Assembly: GCF_040954835.1 (NCBI RefSeq)
Contig: NC_090709.1
Span: 39,796,975 to 39,860,974, forward strand
Length of the DNA: 64,000 nucleotides
From: Lepisosteus oculatus
Taxonomy: Eukaryota; Chordata; Actinopteri; Semionotiformes; Lepisosteidae
Reading direction: 5' to 3'
Position numbers and translations under genes: made by a program. Under the pieces are notes generated by a model. That model was not told the DNA's origin. It made no database searches and was given only the letters and a program-made list of their open reading frames with translations. Position 1 is the first letter of the stretch, and the number at the start of each line of letters is the position of its first letter. Positions 1 through 11,489 of the stretch are shown piece after piece.

Positions 1-757
1 GACCACTGAACCACTGAGTCAGAGAATCACTGGACCACTGAACTACTGGACCAGTGAACCACTGAGTCAGAAAATCACTGGACCACTGAACCATTGAGTC
101 AAAGAATCACTGAACCATTGGACCACTGAACCACTGGACCACTGAACCATTGAGTCAAAGAATCACTGAACCACTGGACCACTGAACCACTGGACCACTG
201 AGTCAAAGAGTCACTGAACCACTGGACCACTGAGTCAAAGAGTCACTGGACCACTGAGTCAAAAAATCACTGAACCACTGGACCACTGAACCACTGAGTC
301 AGAGAATCACTGGACCACTGAACTACTGGACCACTGAACCACTGCGTCAGAGAATCACTGGACCACTGAACCACTGAGTCAAAGAATCACTGAACCATTG
401 GACCACTGAACCACTGGACCACTGAACCATTGAGTCAAAGAATCACTGAACCACTGGACCACTGAACCACTGGACCACTGAGTCAAAGAGTCACTGAACC
501 ACTGGACCACTGGACCACTGAGTCAAAGAGTCACTGGACCACTGAGTCAAAGAATCACTGAACCACTGGACCACTGGACCACTGAGTCAAAGAGTCACTG
601 AACCACTGAGTCAAAGAGTCACTGGACCACTGAGTCAAAGAATCACTGAACCACTGGACCACTGGACCACTGAGTCAAAGAGTCACTGGACCACTGAGTC
701 AAAGAATCACTGGACCACTGGACCACTGGACCACTGAGTCAAAGAGTCACTGGACAG
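1..757. repeat. Tandem array of ACCACTGGACC/ACTGAGTCA words
   Basis: About 750 bases are built almost entirely from short words such as GACCACTGA, GAACCACTG and GAGTCAAAGA, combined into a degenerate unit of roughly 30-60 bases. The array is cut by the window edge, so its full length is unknown. It lies beyond the poly(A) signal of receptor gene 1. No coding signal is seen. Confidence 0.9.
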
Positions 758-872
758 CCAAACCTCAGGGCTACTGAAACCACTTTCTCGCGACTACTGA
801 ACCTCTGAGCCGCTAAATCACTTCGCTGAAGAGACACTGGAACTTGTTGGCACGATTGGAAAAGGGTGTTTT

Positions 873-878
873 TTTATT
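873..878 (-). terminator. Poly(A) signal of receptor gene 1
   Basis: An AATAAA hexamer reads on the minus strand about 640 bases past the stop codon of receptor gene 1. The intervening 3' UTR (879-1520) holds a CT dinucleotide tract. It is the first canonical signal I see downstream of that stop, so assignment to gene 1 is inferred from position. Confidence 0.55.
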
Positions 879-1261
879 CTCGGATCACTCCTACAGAGCT
901 GCCTTCCCTGGCATTGACAGGAAAACGGGCGCAGAGCTGTGAATTTCTCAGCGGCACGTGTGTCGTAGCATATGTTGTAGCGGCGCTAGGCCAAGCCCTC
1001 CACTTATTCGGCATGAATTCATCATTTATTTGAGGACGCAAGTCTGAGTCTGTCAGATTCCTGTCCGGGCGAGTGCGTGACTTACACACCTGTGAAACGA
1101 GGTGGGGCCAGGCCCTCTGTGGGGTCTTCAAGTTCTCCCTGGAGCCCCGGCAGAGGTACCTGTGCAGCTGTGCGTTCCCCGTGCGACGCGACTCTGCGAT
1201 CATCTGTGGGCGGCTGGTTTGGTCTGGGTGTGGGCGGAGCCCGCGTCGCCGCTCGCCGTAG

Positions 1262-1263
<2 letters not shown>

Positions 1264-1326
<63 letters not shown>
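1264..1326. repeat. (CT)n microsatellite in 3' UTR
   Basis: This is an uninterrupted CT dinucleotide run of about 60 bases inside the inferred 3' UTR of receptor gene 1. On the transcribed strand it reads as GA. Confidence 0.95.
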
Positions 1327-1329
<3 letters not shown>

Positions 1330-1520
1330 GGACGTTCACCCCTCCTTTCCAGTTTCTGTCCCTCTCTGTCCCCGGGCGGCTCTGTGTCCATCGCTGTTTG
1401 TTTCTGTGTGTAGATATATGTGCGTCGCCGGAGGTGGGTGTATAGACGTCAGCAGCAGCAAAGCAGAGCGCCCTCTTGTGGCAGGTCCTTGTAAATACAC
1501 CCCACCCCACCCCCCCTCCC

Positions 1521-2091
1521 CTATCGCCTGAGGTTGGAGTAAATGACAGCGGTGCTGTCCTCAGGCACAGCCTGGCCACTTCTGCCCCTTTCCTTGTCCT
1601 TCAAGGTCACGCTGGCGTAGTTGACCTCATTGCCACCAGGGGCGGGAGAGCTCTGCTCCTGCAGAGAGAGACGGACAGAGAGGGAAGTCAGGGAAGACGC
1701 GGTTCTGTTGCGCCATCTTCTGGACCCTCCGCTCAGAGCCCTTTGCAGGTGAGGGGGAATCCCACTACCGCCACCAGTGGGCGGCCCCACCTGGATGATG
1801 AGAGCAGAGGGGTGGAGCCAGTTCAGAGAGGGGGGGGGTGATTAGGAGGCCATGAGGGGTAAAGACCGGGGGGGGGGGGGGGTATTTGACCAGGACACTG
1901 GGGTAACACCCCTACTCTTCTGGAGAAACACCCCGGGATTGTTAATGAGCGCAGAGAGTCAGGACCTCGGTTTCGTCACCACACTGCTCGGACCCAGGGC
2001 TGGGAGATGAGAAGCAGGGGGAGGGTTCAGATGGAGGCAGGCAGACAGGCAGGCAGGCAGGCAGGCAGGCAGGTAGACAGGCAGGCAGGCA

Positions 2092-2124
<33 letters not shown>

Positions 2125-2629
2125 ACAGGTAGACAGGTAGACAGGTAGACAGACAGGCAGGCAGGCAGACAGGCAGGCAGGCAGGCAGGCAGACAGACAG
2201 GCAGGCAGGTAGACAGGCAGGCAGACAGGCAGGCAGGCAGGCAGGTAGACAGGCAGGTAGACAGGTAGACAGACAGGCAGGCAGGCAGACAGGCAGGCAG
2301 GCAGACAGGTAGACAGGCAGGCAGGCAGACAGGTAGACAGGTAGACAGGCAGGCAGGCAGGCAGGCAGGTAGACAGGCAGGCAGGCAGGTAGACAGGCAG
2401 GCAGACAGGCAGGCAGACAGGAAGGCAGGCAGGCAGGCAGGCAGACAGGCAGGCAGACAGGTAGACAGGCAGACAGGCAGACAGGCAGACAGACAGGTAG
2501 ACAGGTAGACAGACAGGCAGGCAGGCAGGCAGGTAGACAGGCAGACAGGCAGGCAGGTAGACAGACAGGCAGGCAGGCAGGTAGACAGGCAGACAGGCAG
2601 GCAGGCAGACAGGCAGGCAGGGAGGCAGG

Positions 2630-2661
<32 letters not shown>

Positions 2662-2898
2662 TAGACAGGCAGGTAGACAGGCAGGCAGACAGGCAGGCAG
2701 ACAGACAGGCAGACAGGAGGGGGGTGCGGACGGTTACCGTGGGCTCGGTGGGGCTGGCGTAGACGATGAGGTCTTCTTCCGTCGTCACGCAGACTCCCGG
2801 ACCTGCCAGGCAGAGAGCGAGGGGCATGAGAGCACAGCTCCTCCACACCCCCGGCCAGGCCCAGGGCCCAGAGGGGCCCGATCGCAGCAGCCGGAGGG

Positions 2899-2941
<43 letters not shown>

Positions 2942-5900
2942 ACACACAAACACCCTGGACAGGACACCAGTCCATCACAGGACACTCACACTCACACTCA
3001 CACTCACACTCACACTCACACTCACACTCACACTCACACTCACACTCACACTCACACTCACACTCACACTCACACTCACACACCCTGGACAGGACACCAG
3101 TCCATCACAGGACACACACACACTCACACACACCCTTTTAATTCAGGCAGGTCAGTTAAACCGTGACGGACGAGAATCGGTCTTTCTTGGAGTCCACTAA
3201 AGCAGGATGGGCGTCAGGCGCACTGTGGTCAAGGGGCTTAGTTCATCTGTATAAAAATGAGCTTAGAGCTTTTCGTTTCGCTCGTTCTTAGAGTGCATCA
3301 GGCTTAAAATAAACGGAATCTGTTTTAGTTGAGTTGGGTTTCTTTTTAGCCTCGAAGTCCCCGTTTGATTTAACGGCGAAGACTGGATTCTGACTGGAGG
3401 GGGCCCATGACGGCGTGGCCACTCTGAACTCTGAACTCTGAACTCTGAACTTCCCCCAGGGCTGCAGGAAAGGCCGAGACGCCGGTCCGATCACACGTTA
3501 AAGCCAGGGACGTCCACTGTTCGGAATGAATTAAGGGTTAATTAAGGGCTTCTCTCCGCGCGCGGTAAGAAGAGAGGGACCGACCTGCACTCGCCATCCT
3601 CCTCCCCCCCCTCCTCCTCCTCTTCATCAGGAGGAAGACCACCACCAGGACCACCAGCAGAGCGCAGACGGCGCCGGCGACGGCCGCCGAGGTCTTCTCT
3701 AGGAAGTGGTTGTCGGAGGCTGAAAAAAACGGGATCGACGTTGGGGGGAGGCCGTGACGGTTTCAGGACCTGCCGGGGACACTTCTGCGTCCCAAGGGAA
3801 AACTGAGTCTCTTCAGTCTGAAGGGAGAGTCCCACACTGACAGGCTGGGGGAACTGAGTCTCTTCAGTCTGAAGGGAGTGTCCCGCACTGACAGGCTGAG
3901 GGAACTGAGTCTCTTCAGTCTGAAGGGAGTGTCCCGCACTGACAGGCTGAGGGAACTGAGTCTCTTCAGTCTGAAGGGAGGGTCCCACACTGACAGGCTG
4001 AGGGAACTGAGTCTCTTCAGTCTGAAGGGAGTGTCCCGCACTCACAGGCTGAGGGAACTGAGTCTCTTCAGTCTGAAGGGAGTGTCCCGCACTGACAGGC
4101 TGGAGGAACTGAGTCTCTTCAGTCTGGAGGGAGTGTCCCACACTGACAGGCTGCGGGAACTGAGTCTCTTCAGTCTGAAGGGAGTGTCCCACACTGACAG
4201 GCTGAGGGAACTGAGTCTCTTCAGTCTGAAGGGAGTGTCCCACACTGACAGGCTGGGGGAACTGAGTCTCTTCAGTCTGAAGGGAGTGAACTACACTGAT
4301 TCAAACACTGAAAGAGCAGAAAACTTCACTATTCCACCAAGCTCTTTACACAGAGGGGGGTGGGGGTGGGGAACAAGCTGCCCAGCCCTGTTGTTGAAGC
4401 CGATACCCTGGCTGCTCTCCAGACACAGCTGGATGGGATTGTCTACTAATTACCGATTGGAGTAGTGGTGCCTCCCTCTTCCTCTCTAAGTGCTCATTTA
4501 TTCAGTCATTCCTTGGTCAAAACCGAGTCATATGAAAGGAAACTGAGTTTCTCTAACCTTCTCTAGGTGGGGCTGTTGTATATGCTTTAGGTCCGACATC
4601 GCCTGAAAAAGAAGGAGGAGATAAGAGATTTGCCCATCCCTGTGAGATTCCTCTCGGCATCAAGAGATGTTCAAAAAAGACAAACTGAGACAGAGAACTG
4701 TGTGCTAATGAGCAGAACCTGCTCACCTGAATCCGGGCTCAGTTCTATGTCTCCAGTACGAACATCTGGAACAAAGATAGAGAGATGTCTCACTCTCACA
4801 ATAATACCCTACCTGTGAGGAGACTGGTGTAGGTATCACGCCTGTCTCACTCTCACAATAATACCCTACCTGTGAGGAGACTGGTGTAGGTATCAGGCCT
4901 GTCTCACTCTCACAATAATACCCTACCTGTGAGGAGACTGGTGTAGGTATCAGGTCTGTCTCACTCTCACAATAATACCCTACCTGTGAGGAGACTGGTG
5001 TAGGTATCAGGTCTGTCTCACTCTCACAATAATACCCTACCTGTGAGGAGACTGGTGTAGGTATCAGGTCTGTCTCACTCTCACAATAATACCCTACCTG
5101 TGAGGAGACTGGTGTAGGTATCAGGTCTGTCTCACTCTCACAATAATACCCTACCTGTGAGGAGACTGGTGTAGGTATCAGGTCTGTCTCACTCTCACAA
5201 TACCCTACCTGTGAGGTGAATGGTGTAGGTATCAGAGGTCTTCATCACTCCTCTCTCTCTCAGTACACATGTCCAGTTCCTCATGTGGTCTGAACTCTGC
5301 AGCTTCATTGACAAGCTGCTGAAATATCTGTCCCGCTTGATGTCCACTGTGTCCATGTGGTCACTCTCCCAGGTCACTTGGACATCAGCAGGTTTCCCAG
5401 CACAGCTTTGAAATCCTCCTCCACAGTCCAGACCACACTGGAGAGTGAGGACTGTGTCTGTCTTCAATCCTCCAGAGGGACTGGCAGAGACTGCAGAATG
5501 ACATCACATGTGTCTTCAGCACAGGGACAGACACTGTTTCACACACTGACATGATCAATGAGTCCAGACAGCAGATCAGAGCACAGGAAGGACAGACAGA
5601 GAGACAGAAGACCTGCAGATTCCTGACTGGACTCATCAGGACCAGCACTGGGCTGGAGAGACAGAGGGGACAGTTACTGGAGACTGACTGACTGAAACAC
5701 AGAGACACGTCCTCAGGTCCTCAGACTTACTGGACAGCAGGAAGAGATCAACAGTGGTGCGTCCAGGTTCATAATAGTATCCATTGACATACTGCTCACA
5801 GAGGTACTGTCCAATGTCCTGAGTGTTGAGATTGTGGATGTGTAGAGACCAGTCAGACCCCACACTCATTCTCTGGGCTCTTTCTGGGTCTCTGTCTGTG

Positions 5901-8900
5901 ATCTTCTGTTCTCTGTTTACTATTGTTACTGACTTCTCAGATTTGTGATAAAAGCTCCACACAAAGTAATACTCCTGATGGTCTCTGGACCCCAGACAGG
6001 ACATGTTGACTGACCCCCCCACAGTGGAGTACAGAGTCACACCTGAGGAGACAAAATAACAACAGTAACACCTGACACCACCACACCTCCCACTGTGTCA
6101 CCTTTCACTGCTGATACCACCACACCTCCCACTGTGTCTCCTTTCACTGCTGAGACCACACACCTCCCACTGTGTCTCCTTTCACTGCTGAGACCACACA
6201 CCTCCCACTGCGTCTCCTTTCACATCCGATACCACAACACCACCCACTGTGTCTCCTTTCACCGCTGACACTGCAACACCTCCCATTGTGTCTCCTTTCA
6301 CTCCTGACACCGCAACACCTCCCACTGTGTCTCCTTTCACTTCTGACACCACCACACCTCCCACTGTGTCTCCTTTCACTCCTGACACCGCAACACCTCC
6401 CACTATGTCTCCTTTCACACCTGATACCACCACACTTCCCACTGTGTCTCCTTTCACAGGTGACACCACACACCTCCCACTGCGTCTCCTTTCACAGGTG
6501 ACACCACACACCTCCCACTGCGTCTCCTTTCACATCCGATACCACAACACCACCCACTGTGTCTCCTTTCACCGCTGACACCACAACATCTCCCTCTGTG
6601 TCTCCTTTCACACCTGACACCACAACACCTCCCACTGCATCTCCTTTCACTCCTGACACCACCACACCTCCCACTGTGTCTCCTCTCACTCCTGATACCA
6701 CAACACATCCCGTTGTTTCTCCTTTCACACTTGATACCACAACACCTCCCACCTCTCCCACCCCACACAGTACTCACACTTTACTCCAGTCTACAATACT
6801 GATAATAATTTCTATTATTATCCCACCTGGGAGACACACAGCGATCGTTCTGCACCAGTAACCCCACCTGGGAGACGCACAGCGATCCTTCTGCACCAGT
6901 AACCCCACCTGGGAGACGCCCAGCGATCCTTCTGCACCAGTAACCCCACCTGGGAGACGCACAGCGATCGTTCTGCACCAGTAACCCCACCTGGGAGACA
7001 CACAGCGATCAGTCTGCACCAGTAACCCCACCTGGGAGACACACAGCGATCAGTCTGCACCAGTAACCCCACCTGGGAGATGCACAGCGATTGTTCTGCA
7101 CCAGTAACCCCACCTGGGAGACACACAGCGATCAGTCTGCACCAGTAACCCCACCTGGGAGATGCACAGCGATTGTTCTGCACCAGTAACCCCACCTGGG
7201 AGACGCACAGCGATCGTTCTGCACCAGTAACCCCACCTGGGAGACACACAGCGATCAGTCTGCACCAGTAACCCCACCTGGGAGATGCACAGCGATTGTT
7301 CTGCACCAGTAACCCCACCTGGGAGACACACAGCGATCAGTCTGCACCAGTAACCCCACCTGGGAGACACACAGAGATCAGTCTGCACCAGTAACCCCAC
7401 CTGGGAGATGCATGGCGACCGTTCAGCACCAGTAACCCCACCTGGGAGAGGCACAGTGATCGTTCTGCACCAGCAGCCCCACTGCACACAGATCAGGTTT
7501 ATCCTTTTAGTCCCCGCCTTGCTGGGCTGCTGAAACGTAAGCTTCTTTCCTGGTAACACACTCTGTTCCTCATCATTAACGTCAGGAAAACTTTCCTGGG
7601 GGGCCTGAGCTGTGCTTCCGTGATGATCTCCTCGCCTAACATTGATTGCATCGATTGTAACTGCATTAACCTGAGCAGATATCCTCTAAGTCTTCAATAA
7701 CACAGAGCAGGTCTGAGACGAAGCCCAGTATCAGGGTGTACAGCACCTAGAAAGCAGGATCATGCCTTCCAGCTCAGTTTCCTACTTCGTTGTGCTCCGG
7801 ATGTGTTTCTATTTTGATGAAACCGCGTGAATTCACCCGGCGATCATATCTCTCCTGCTCGTCTAATGTCAACATCCTATTTCGTTCTTTCACGCACTTC
7901 CTCATTCTTTCATTCTCTTCTTCTTTTTGAGTGAGGCGGACTAGTTTAGTGTCCATTACAGCATCTGTAGCAGCTCACTAAATCTTTAGTACTGACAGTA
8001 TTCACTTAACAAATAACAGATCACCTGAACAAATCTAGATCAGTCGTCTAGTGCAGTATTTGTAGCAGTATAGTAAATCTTTAGTAACAGTTCAATCAAG
8101 TTGGTCTTGGTCTAGATCAGTCGTCTAGTGCAGTATTTGTAGCAGTGTAGTAAATCTCTAGTAACAGTTCAATCAAGCTGGTCTTGGTCTAGATCAGTCG
8201 TCTAGTGCAGTATTTGTAGCGGTACAGTAATAATGATGATACTATATATTGTCATATATCGACCAGTTAAGAGAACAACTGATTTGAATGAAGCCATTCA
8301 GAGTCCAGGGTGGACTGAAGACCAGCAGGCAACCCCCCAGGAACAGATCCATACTCATTATTACTATAACACTTTTAATCACTGTCGGTCACCGAGCTCG
8401 ACACAGGTGCGACGCCCGTGGGTCAGACTCCAGCTCCTGACATGTGATCCCTGACTGCAGTGACGCCCTGAGAGGGTTCGAATCCTCTGCGTCGGCTGCC
8501 AGCGAGAGCTGGGGCACTCTCGCACTTACACGCTCAGGCACATTCACTTGTGCACACACTCACAGACTCAAACACACTCGCTCACACTCACACACTCGCT
8601 CACACTCGCTCGCTCACACTCACACTCAAGCACATTCAAACACACTCGCTCACACTCACACATACTCGCTCGCTCACACTCACACTCAAGCACATTCAAA
8701 CACACTCGCTCACACTCACACACACTCGCTCGCTCACACTCACACTCAAGCACATTCAAACACACTCGCTCACACTCAAGCACGCTCACTCGTGCACACA
8801 CGCACACTTGCTCACACTCGAGAAAACTTGTCCACGCTCACAATCAGACTCGCTCACACTCACACACTCGCTCACACTCAAGTACACTCGCTCACACTCG

Positions 8901-9665
8901 CTCACATGCAAGCACACTCAATCACACTCGCTTATTCATTCACTCACTCACACTCTCGCACTTACACACTCATGCACACACACAAACACACTAGGTCACA
9001 CTCACACTCAAGATAAATTCAAACAAACTTGCTCACACTGACACACACTCACTCACACTAAAGTACACTTGTTCACACTCACTCACATGTAGGCACACTC
9101 AATCACACTCGCTTATTCATTCACTCACTCACACTCTCGCACTTACACACTCAAACACACTAGCTCACACTCACACTCAAGATAAATTCAAACACACTTG
9201 CTCACACTGACACACACTCACTCACACTAAAGTACACTTGTTCACACTCACTCACACGTAGGCACACTCAATCACACTCGCTTATTCACTCACTCACTCA
9301 CTCTCGCACTTACACACTCATGCACACACACACAAAGACACTAGGTCACACTCACACTCAAGATAAATTCAAACACACTTGCTCACACTGACACACACTC
9401 ACTCACACTAAAGTACACTTGTTCACACTCACTCACATGTAGGCAAACTCAGTCACACTCACTTATCCATTCACTCTCTCACACTCCCGTGCACTTGCTC
9501 AAACTCGCTCAGACTCAAGTACACTCGCTCGCACACTCAAAAACACACAAGTACACACAAGTACACACAAGTACACACAAGTACACACTCACCCTCTGTT
9601 CCCAGAGGGGGGCTCCAGACGCAGAGACAGGCCAGCACCAGGTGACGGACTGCAGAGATCCCCAT
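1521..9665 (-). CDS. Ig-superfamily inhibitory receptor, two Ig domains and two ITIMs (receptor gene 1)
   Basis: Seven exons join in phase to 1044 nt (347 aa): signal 9665-9593, V domain 6042-5731, C2-like domain 5490-5209, stalk 4765-4727, transmembrane 3719-3585, tail 2802-2738 and tail/stop 1658-1521. All have AG acceptors and GT donors, and the ectodomain exons are phase 1-1. The V exon shows a Cys after SVNM, a core Trp (FVWSFY) and DIGQYLC. The second domain has LTLQC and RNWTC, where the usual YxC is WxC. Residues about 246-267 form a hydrophobic helix followed by KRRRR. The tail carries VNYASV (Tyr316) and VIYSNL (Tyr342), which fit the ITIM consensus 26 residues apart, plus IVYASP (Tyr295). 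ITIMs of this spacing recruit SH2-domain phosphatases in known leukocyte receptors. It is therefore probably a type I inhibitory receptor on blood cells. I cannot assign it to a named fish family. The weakest link is the signal exon, 3.5 kb upstream. Confidence 0.82.
1735..1985. repeat. Fragment of dispersed fish element (same family as 18.9-19.3 kb)
   Basis: The stretch shares diverged blocks with 18895-19260, including CACCTGGATGATG, TAGGAGGCCATGA and ACACCCCTACTC. It sits in the last intron of receptor gene 1. A poly(G) run at about 1869-1883 interrupts it. I recognise this as a widespread ray-finned fish repeat but cannot name its class. Confidence 0.7.
2036..2718. repeat. (GGCA)n/(GACA)n tetranucleotide array
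   Basis: About 680 bases alternate AGGC, AGAC and AGGT tetranucleotides. The array fills the rest of the last intron of receptor gene 1 and stops about 20 bases from the donor of the 2802-2738 tail exon. The long open minus-strand frames through it, rich in Cys-Leu-Pro, are artefacts of the repeat. Confidence 0.95.
2900..3125. repeat. (AC)n, (ACTCAC)n and flanking dispersed-element fragments
   Basis: An AC dinucleotide run (2901-2942) is followed by a perfect hexanucleotide ACTCAC array (about 2986-3082). Both are bordered by the words CCCTGGACAGGACACCAGT and CCATCACAGGACAC, familiar from fish dispersed repeats. The stretch 3130-3580 that follows is intronic and otherwise unremarkable. Confidence 0.9.
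3788..4295. repeat. 51-bp minisatellite in receptor gene 1 intron
   Basis: About ten copies of a 51-base unit contain the words CTGACAGGCTGAGGGAACT and TCTCTTCAGTCTGAAGGGAG. The unit is exactly 17 codons, so both strands stay open for hundreds of bases without being genes. It lies between the stalk and transmembrane exons. Confidence 0.95.
4340..4450. repeat. Single copy of the 121-bp repeat family
   Basis: One diverged copy contains GGGGTGGGGAACAAGCTGCC and CCGATACCCTGGCT. The same family is tandemly expanded at 11.5-12.1, 48.3-48.5 and 52.9-54.4 kb. Confidence 0.8.
4790..5203. repeat. 57-bp minisatellite made from an exon 3' end and its splice donor
   Basis: Seven copies of a 57-base unit start at about 4807, 4864, 4921, 4978, 5035, 5092 and 5149. 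Each contains CCTACCTGTGAGGAGACTGG. Read on the minus strand, every copy repeats the last codons of the gene 1 C2-like exon followed by CACAG-GTAGGG, the same donor as the true exon end at 5209. The array therefore looks like an expansion of that exon-intron junction. Confidence 0.9.
6066..6770. repeat. About 39-bp minisatellite beside the V exon
   Basis: Around 18 copies of a unit contain CCCACTGTGTCTCCTTTCAC followed by CTGACACCACAACACCT. It begins about 20 bases from the acceptor of the gene 1 V exon and fills part of intron 1. Confidence 0.93.
6825..7690. mobile_element. Composite dispersed element with 41-bp internal VNTR, copy A
   Basis: A 41-base repeat (CCCCACCTGGGAGACGCACA, then GCGATCAGTCTGCACCAGTA) runs from about 6825 to 7485. 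It is followed by about 190 bases of non-repetitive sequence containing CTGCTGAAACGTAAGCTTC and TCATCATTAACGTCAGG. The same array plus the same tail occurs at 35.88-37.60 kb, so the two parts belong to one dispersed unit. Class and mobility are inferred only from that recurrence. Confidence 0.7.
7774..7956 (-). other. 60-codon open frame of unknown meaning
   Basis: A minus-strand frame of 60 codons starts with ATG and is rich in Glu, Lys and Arg (for example [17 protein letters not shown]). It lies in non-repetitive sequence, unlike most open frames here. I recognise no family. It sits inside intron 1 of receptor gene 1 and has no clear splice sites, so it may be chance or an element fragment. 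Confidence 0.2.
8040..8230. repeat. Three tandem copies of an about 77-bp unit
   Basis: The unit contains AGATCAGTCGTCTAGTGCAG and TAGTAACAGTTCAATCAAG, repeated three times with small changes. It is AT-richer than its surroundings. Confidence 0.85.
8408..8503 (+). other. tRNA-like fossil or SINE head
   Basis: The word GGGTTCGAATCC at about 8475 matches a pol III B box. GCGACGC near 8408 can pair at six of seven positions with GCGTCGG near 8491, giving an about 90-base type II tRNA outline. The T arm has an extra base and no clean anticodon arm is seen. A degraded tRNA or tRNA-derived SINE is more likely than a working tRNA. Confidence 0.25.
8540..9590. repeat. CACTCA-rich array with higher-order units
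   Basis: About 1 kb of CACTCA/CACACT words is organised first as about 60-base units containing AAGCACATTCAAACACACTC. From about 8990 it forms roughly 180-base units containing AGATAAATTCAAACACACTT and CTTATTCATTCACTCACTC. It ends at the donor of the gene 1 signal exon. Confidence 0.92.
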
Positions 9666-9710
9666 GTCCCCTCTGCCTCGGACCGCTGTCCTCTCCTCTC
9701 TGCGGGCAGG

Positions 9711-9720
9711 CAGGAAGTGC
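9711..9720. promoter_or_regulatory. Candidate ETS site upstream of the receptor gene 1 start
   Basis: CAGGAAGTGC, an ETS-family core (GGAA), lies about 50 bases upstream of the gene 1 ATG (9665). PU.1 and other ETS factors commonly drive leukocyte receptor genes. The assignment is a motif match only. Confidence 0.3.
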
Positions 9721-10079
9721 CGTCAGTGACGATGGGATCTATTTCTGAAAAGGAGAAGTGGTGATGTTGCAGGGCACGTTTCCTGCCTCGCTACGCAGAG
9801 CAGAGCGAGCGTGAGAAGAAGACCACCGCAGCAGCAGAAAGCCGTGCGCTGGTCGGGTCCGGTCAGCGCGGAGCTCTCCTCCTCTCCCGGCCCCTCCGCC
9901 TCTCTCTCGTACCGGGGCTGCGTGCTGTCCAGCTGCCGGTCAGCTGAGCGGACACACACAACAGCGCTCTGTCTGCCCACTGCTCACACGGGTCACACTG
10001 CCCGCATGCAATACACAGTCTCCCAATTCACACCCACACACGCAAGGCACACTGACGCAAGATACACACGCATGCAATA

Positions 10080-11010
10080 CACACACACTCTCCATTCACA
10101 CTCACACAGAGCACACTCAATCAATATACACACACTCCATTCACACTCACACAGAGCACACTCAATCAATATACACACACTCCATTCACACTCACACAGA
10201 GCACACTCAATCAATACACACACACTCCATTCACACTCACACAGAGCACACTCAATCAATATACACACACTCCATTCACACTTAGACAGAGCACACTCAA
10301 TCAATACACACACACACTCCATTCACACTCACACAGAGCACACTCAATCAATACACACACACTCCATTCACACTTAGACAGAGCACACTCAATCAATACA
10401 CACACACACTCCATTCACACTCACACAGAGCACACTCAATCAATATACACACACTCCATTCACACTCACACAGAGCACACTCAATCAATACACACACACT
10501 CCATTCACACTCACACAGAGCACACTTAATCAATACACACACACTCAATCAAGACACACACACACTCAATTCACACTCACACAGAGCACACTCAATCAAT
10601 ACACACACTCCATTCACACTCAATCAATACACACACACTCCATTCACACTTAGACAGAGCACACTCAATCAATACACACACACTCTCCATTCACACTCAC
10701 ACAGAGCACACTCAATCAATACACACACTCTCCATTCACACTCACACAGAGCACACTCAATCAATACACACACACTCAATTCACACACACAGAGCACACT
10801 CAATCAATACACACACACACTCCATTCACACTCACACAGAACACACTCAATCAATACACACACACTTCATTCACACTCACACAGAGCACACTCAATCAAT
10901 ACACACACACTTCATTCACACTCACACAGAGCACACTCAATCAATACACACACATACTCCATTCACACTCACACAGAGCACACTCAATCAATACACACAC
11001 TCCATTCACA
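10080..11010. repeat. About 45-bp minisatellite (CTCCATTCACACTCACACAG)
   Basis: Some twenty copies combine CACTCCATTCACACTCACAC with AGAGCACACTCAATCAATAC. It lies between receptor genes 1 and 3. The bases 11011-11480 that follow are low in features and I see no exon there. Confidence 0.93.
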
Positions 11011-11489
11011 CACACAGTGCACACTTCCACACTAAATCCACACTCACACAATCCGTACACTCGCACATTCAATCCTCACCCGGTCGGTGCATACTCACAC
11101 AAACAGTGCACGCTTGTCCAATAAACACTCACACAATCAGTGCACAGACACACAATCAGTGCACACTCGCACACCCATGACACTCTCGCGCCCCACTGAA
11201 TCAAACTCTCGGGGTTCCTGCAGCTGTGTTTATCAGGTCACGCGTAGACACAGGGCCCTGCGGTGCTTCGTCAGAGCCAGAGAGAGGAACCGGAGGCTGA
11301 CAGACCCACACTCTCACATGGAGTAGGAGGAAGATGAACAGGAGGCTGAGCTCATCGGTCCTGTGGCTTAACAGACAGAGACTCAGATGTTTCCACACAG
11401 GGCGGGCGGGGAAAAACACCCAGCTTTCCTCCGTCATCCGCCCATCTTGTCGGCTTCCCTGGGGACAGGAAGGGGCTCCTTTACGCAGA

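Noticed and set aside
1959-3083. Cys-Leu-Pro rich 374-codon frame resembling a cysteine-rich protein
   Set aside because: It is a translation of AGGC/AGAC tetranucleotide repeats with two true gene 1 tail codon blocks embedded in other frames.
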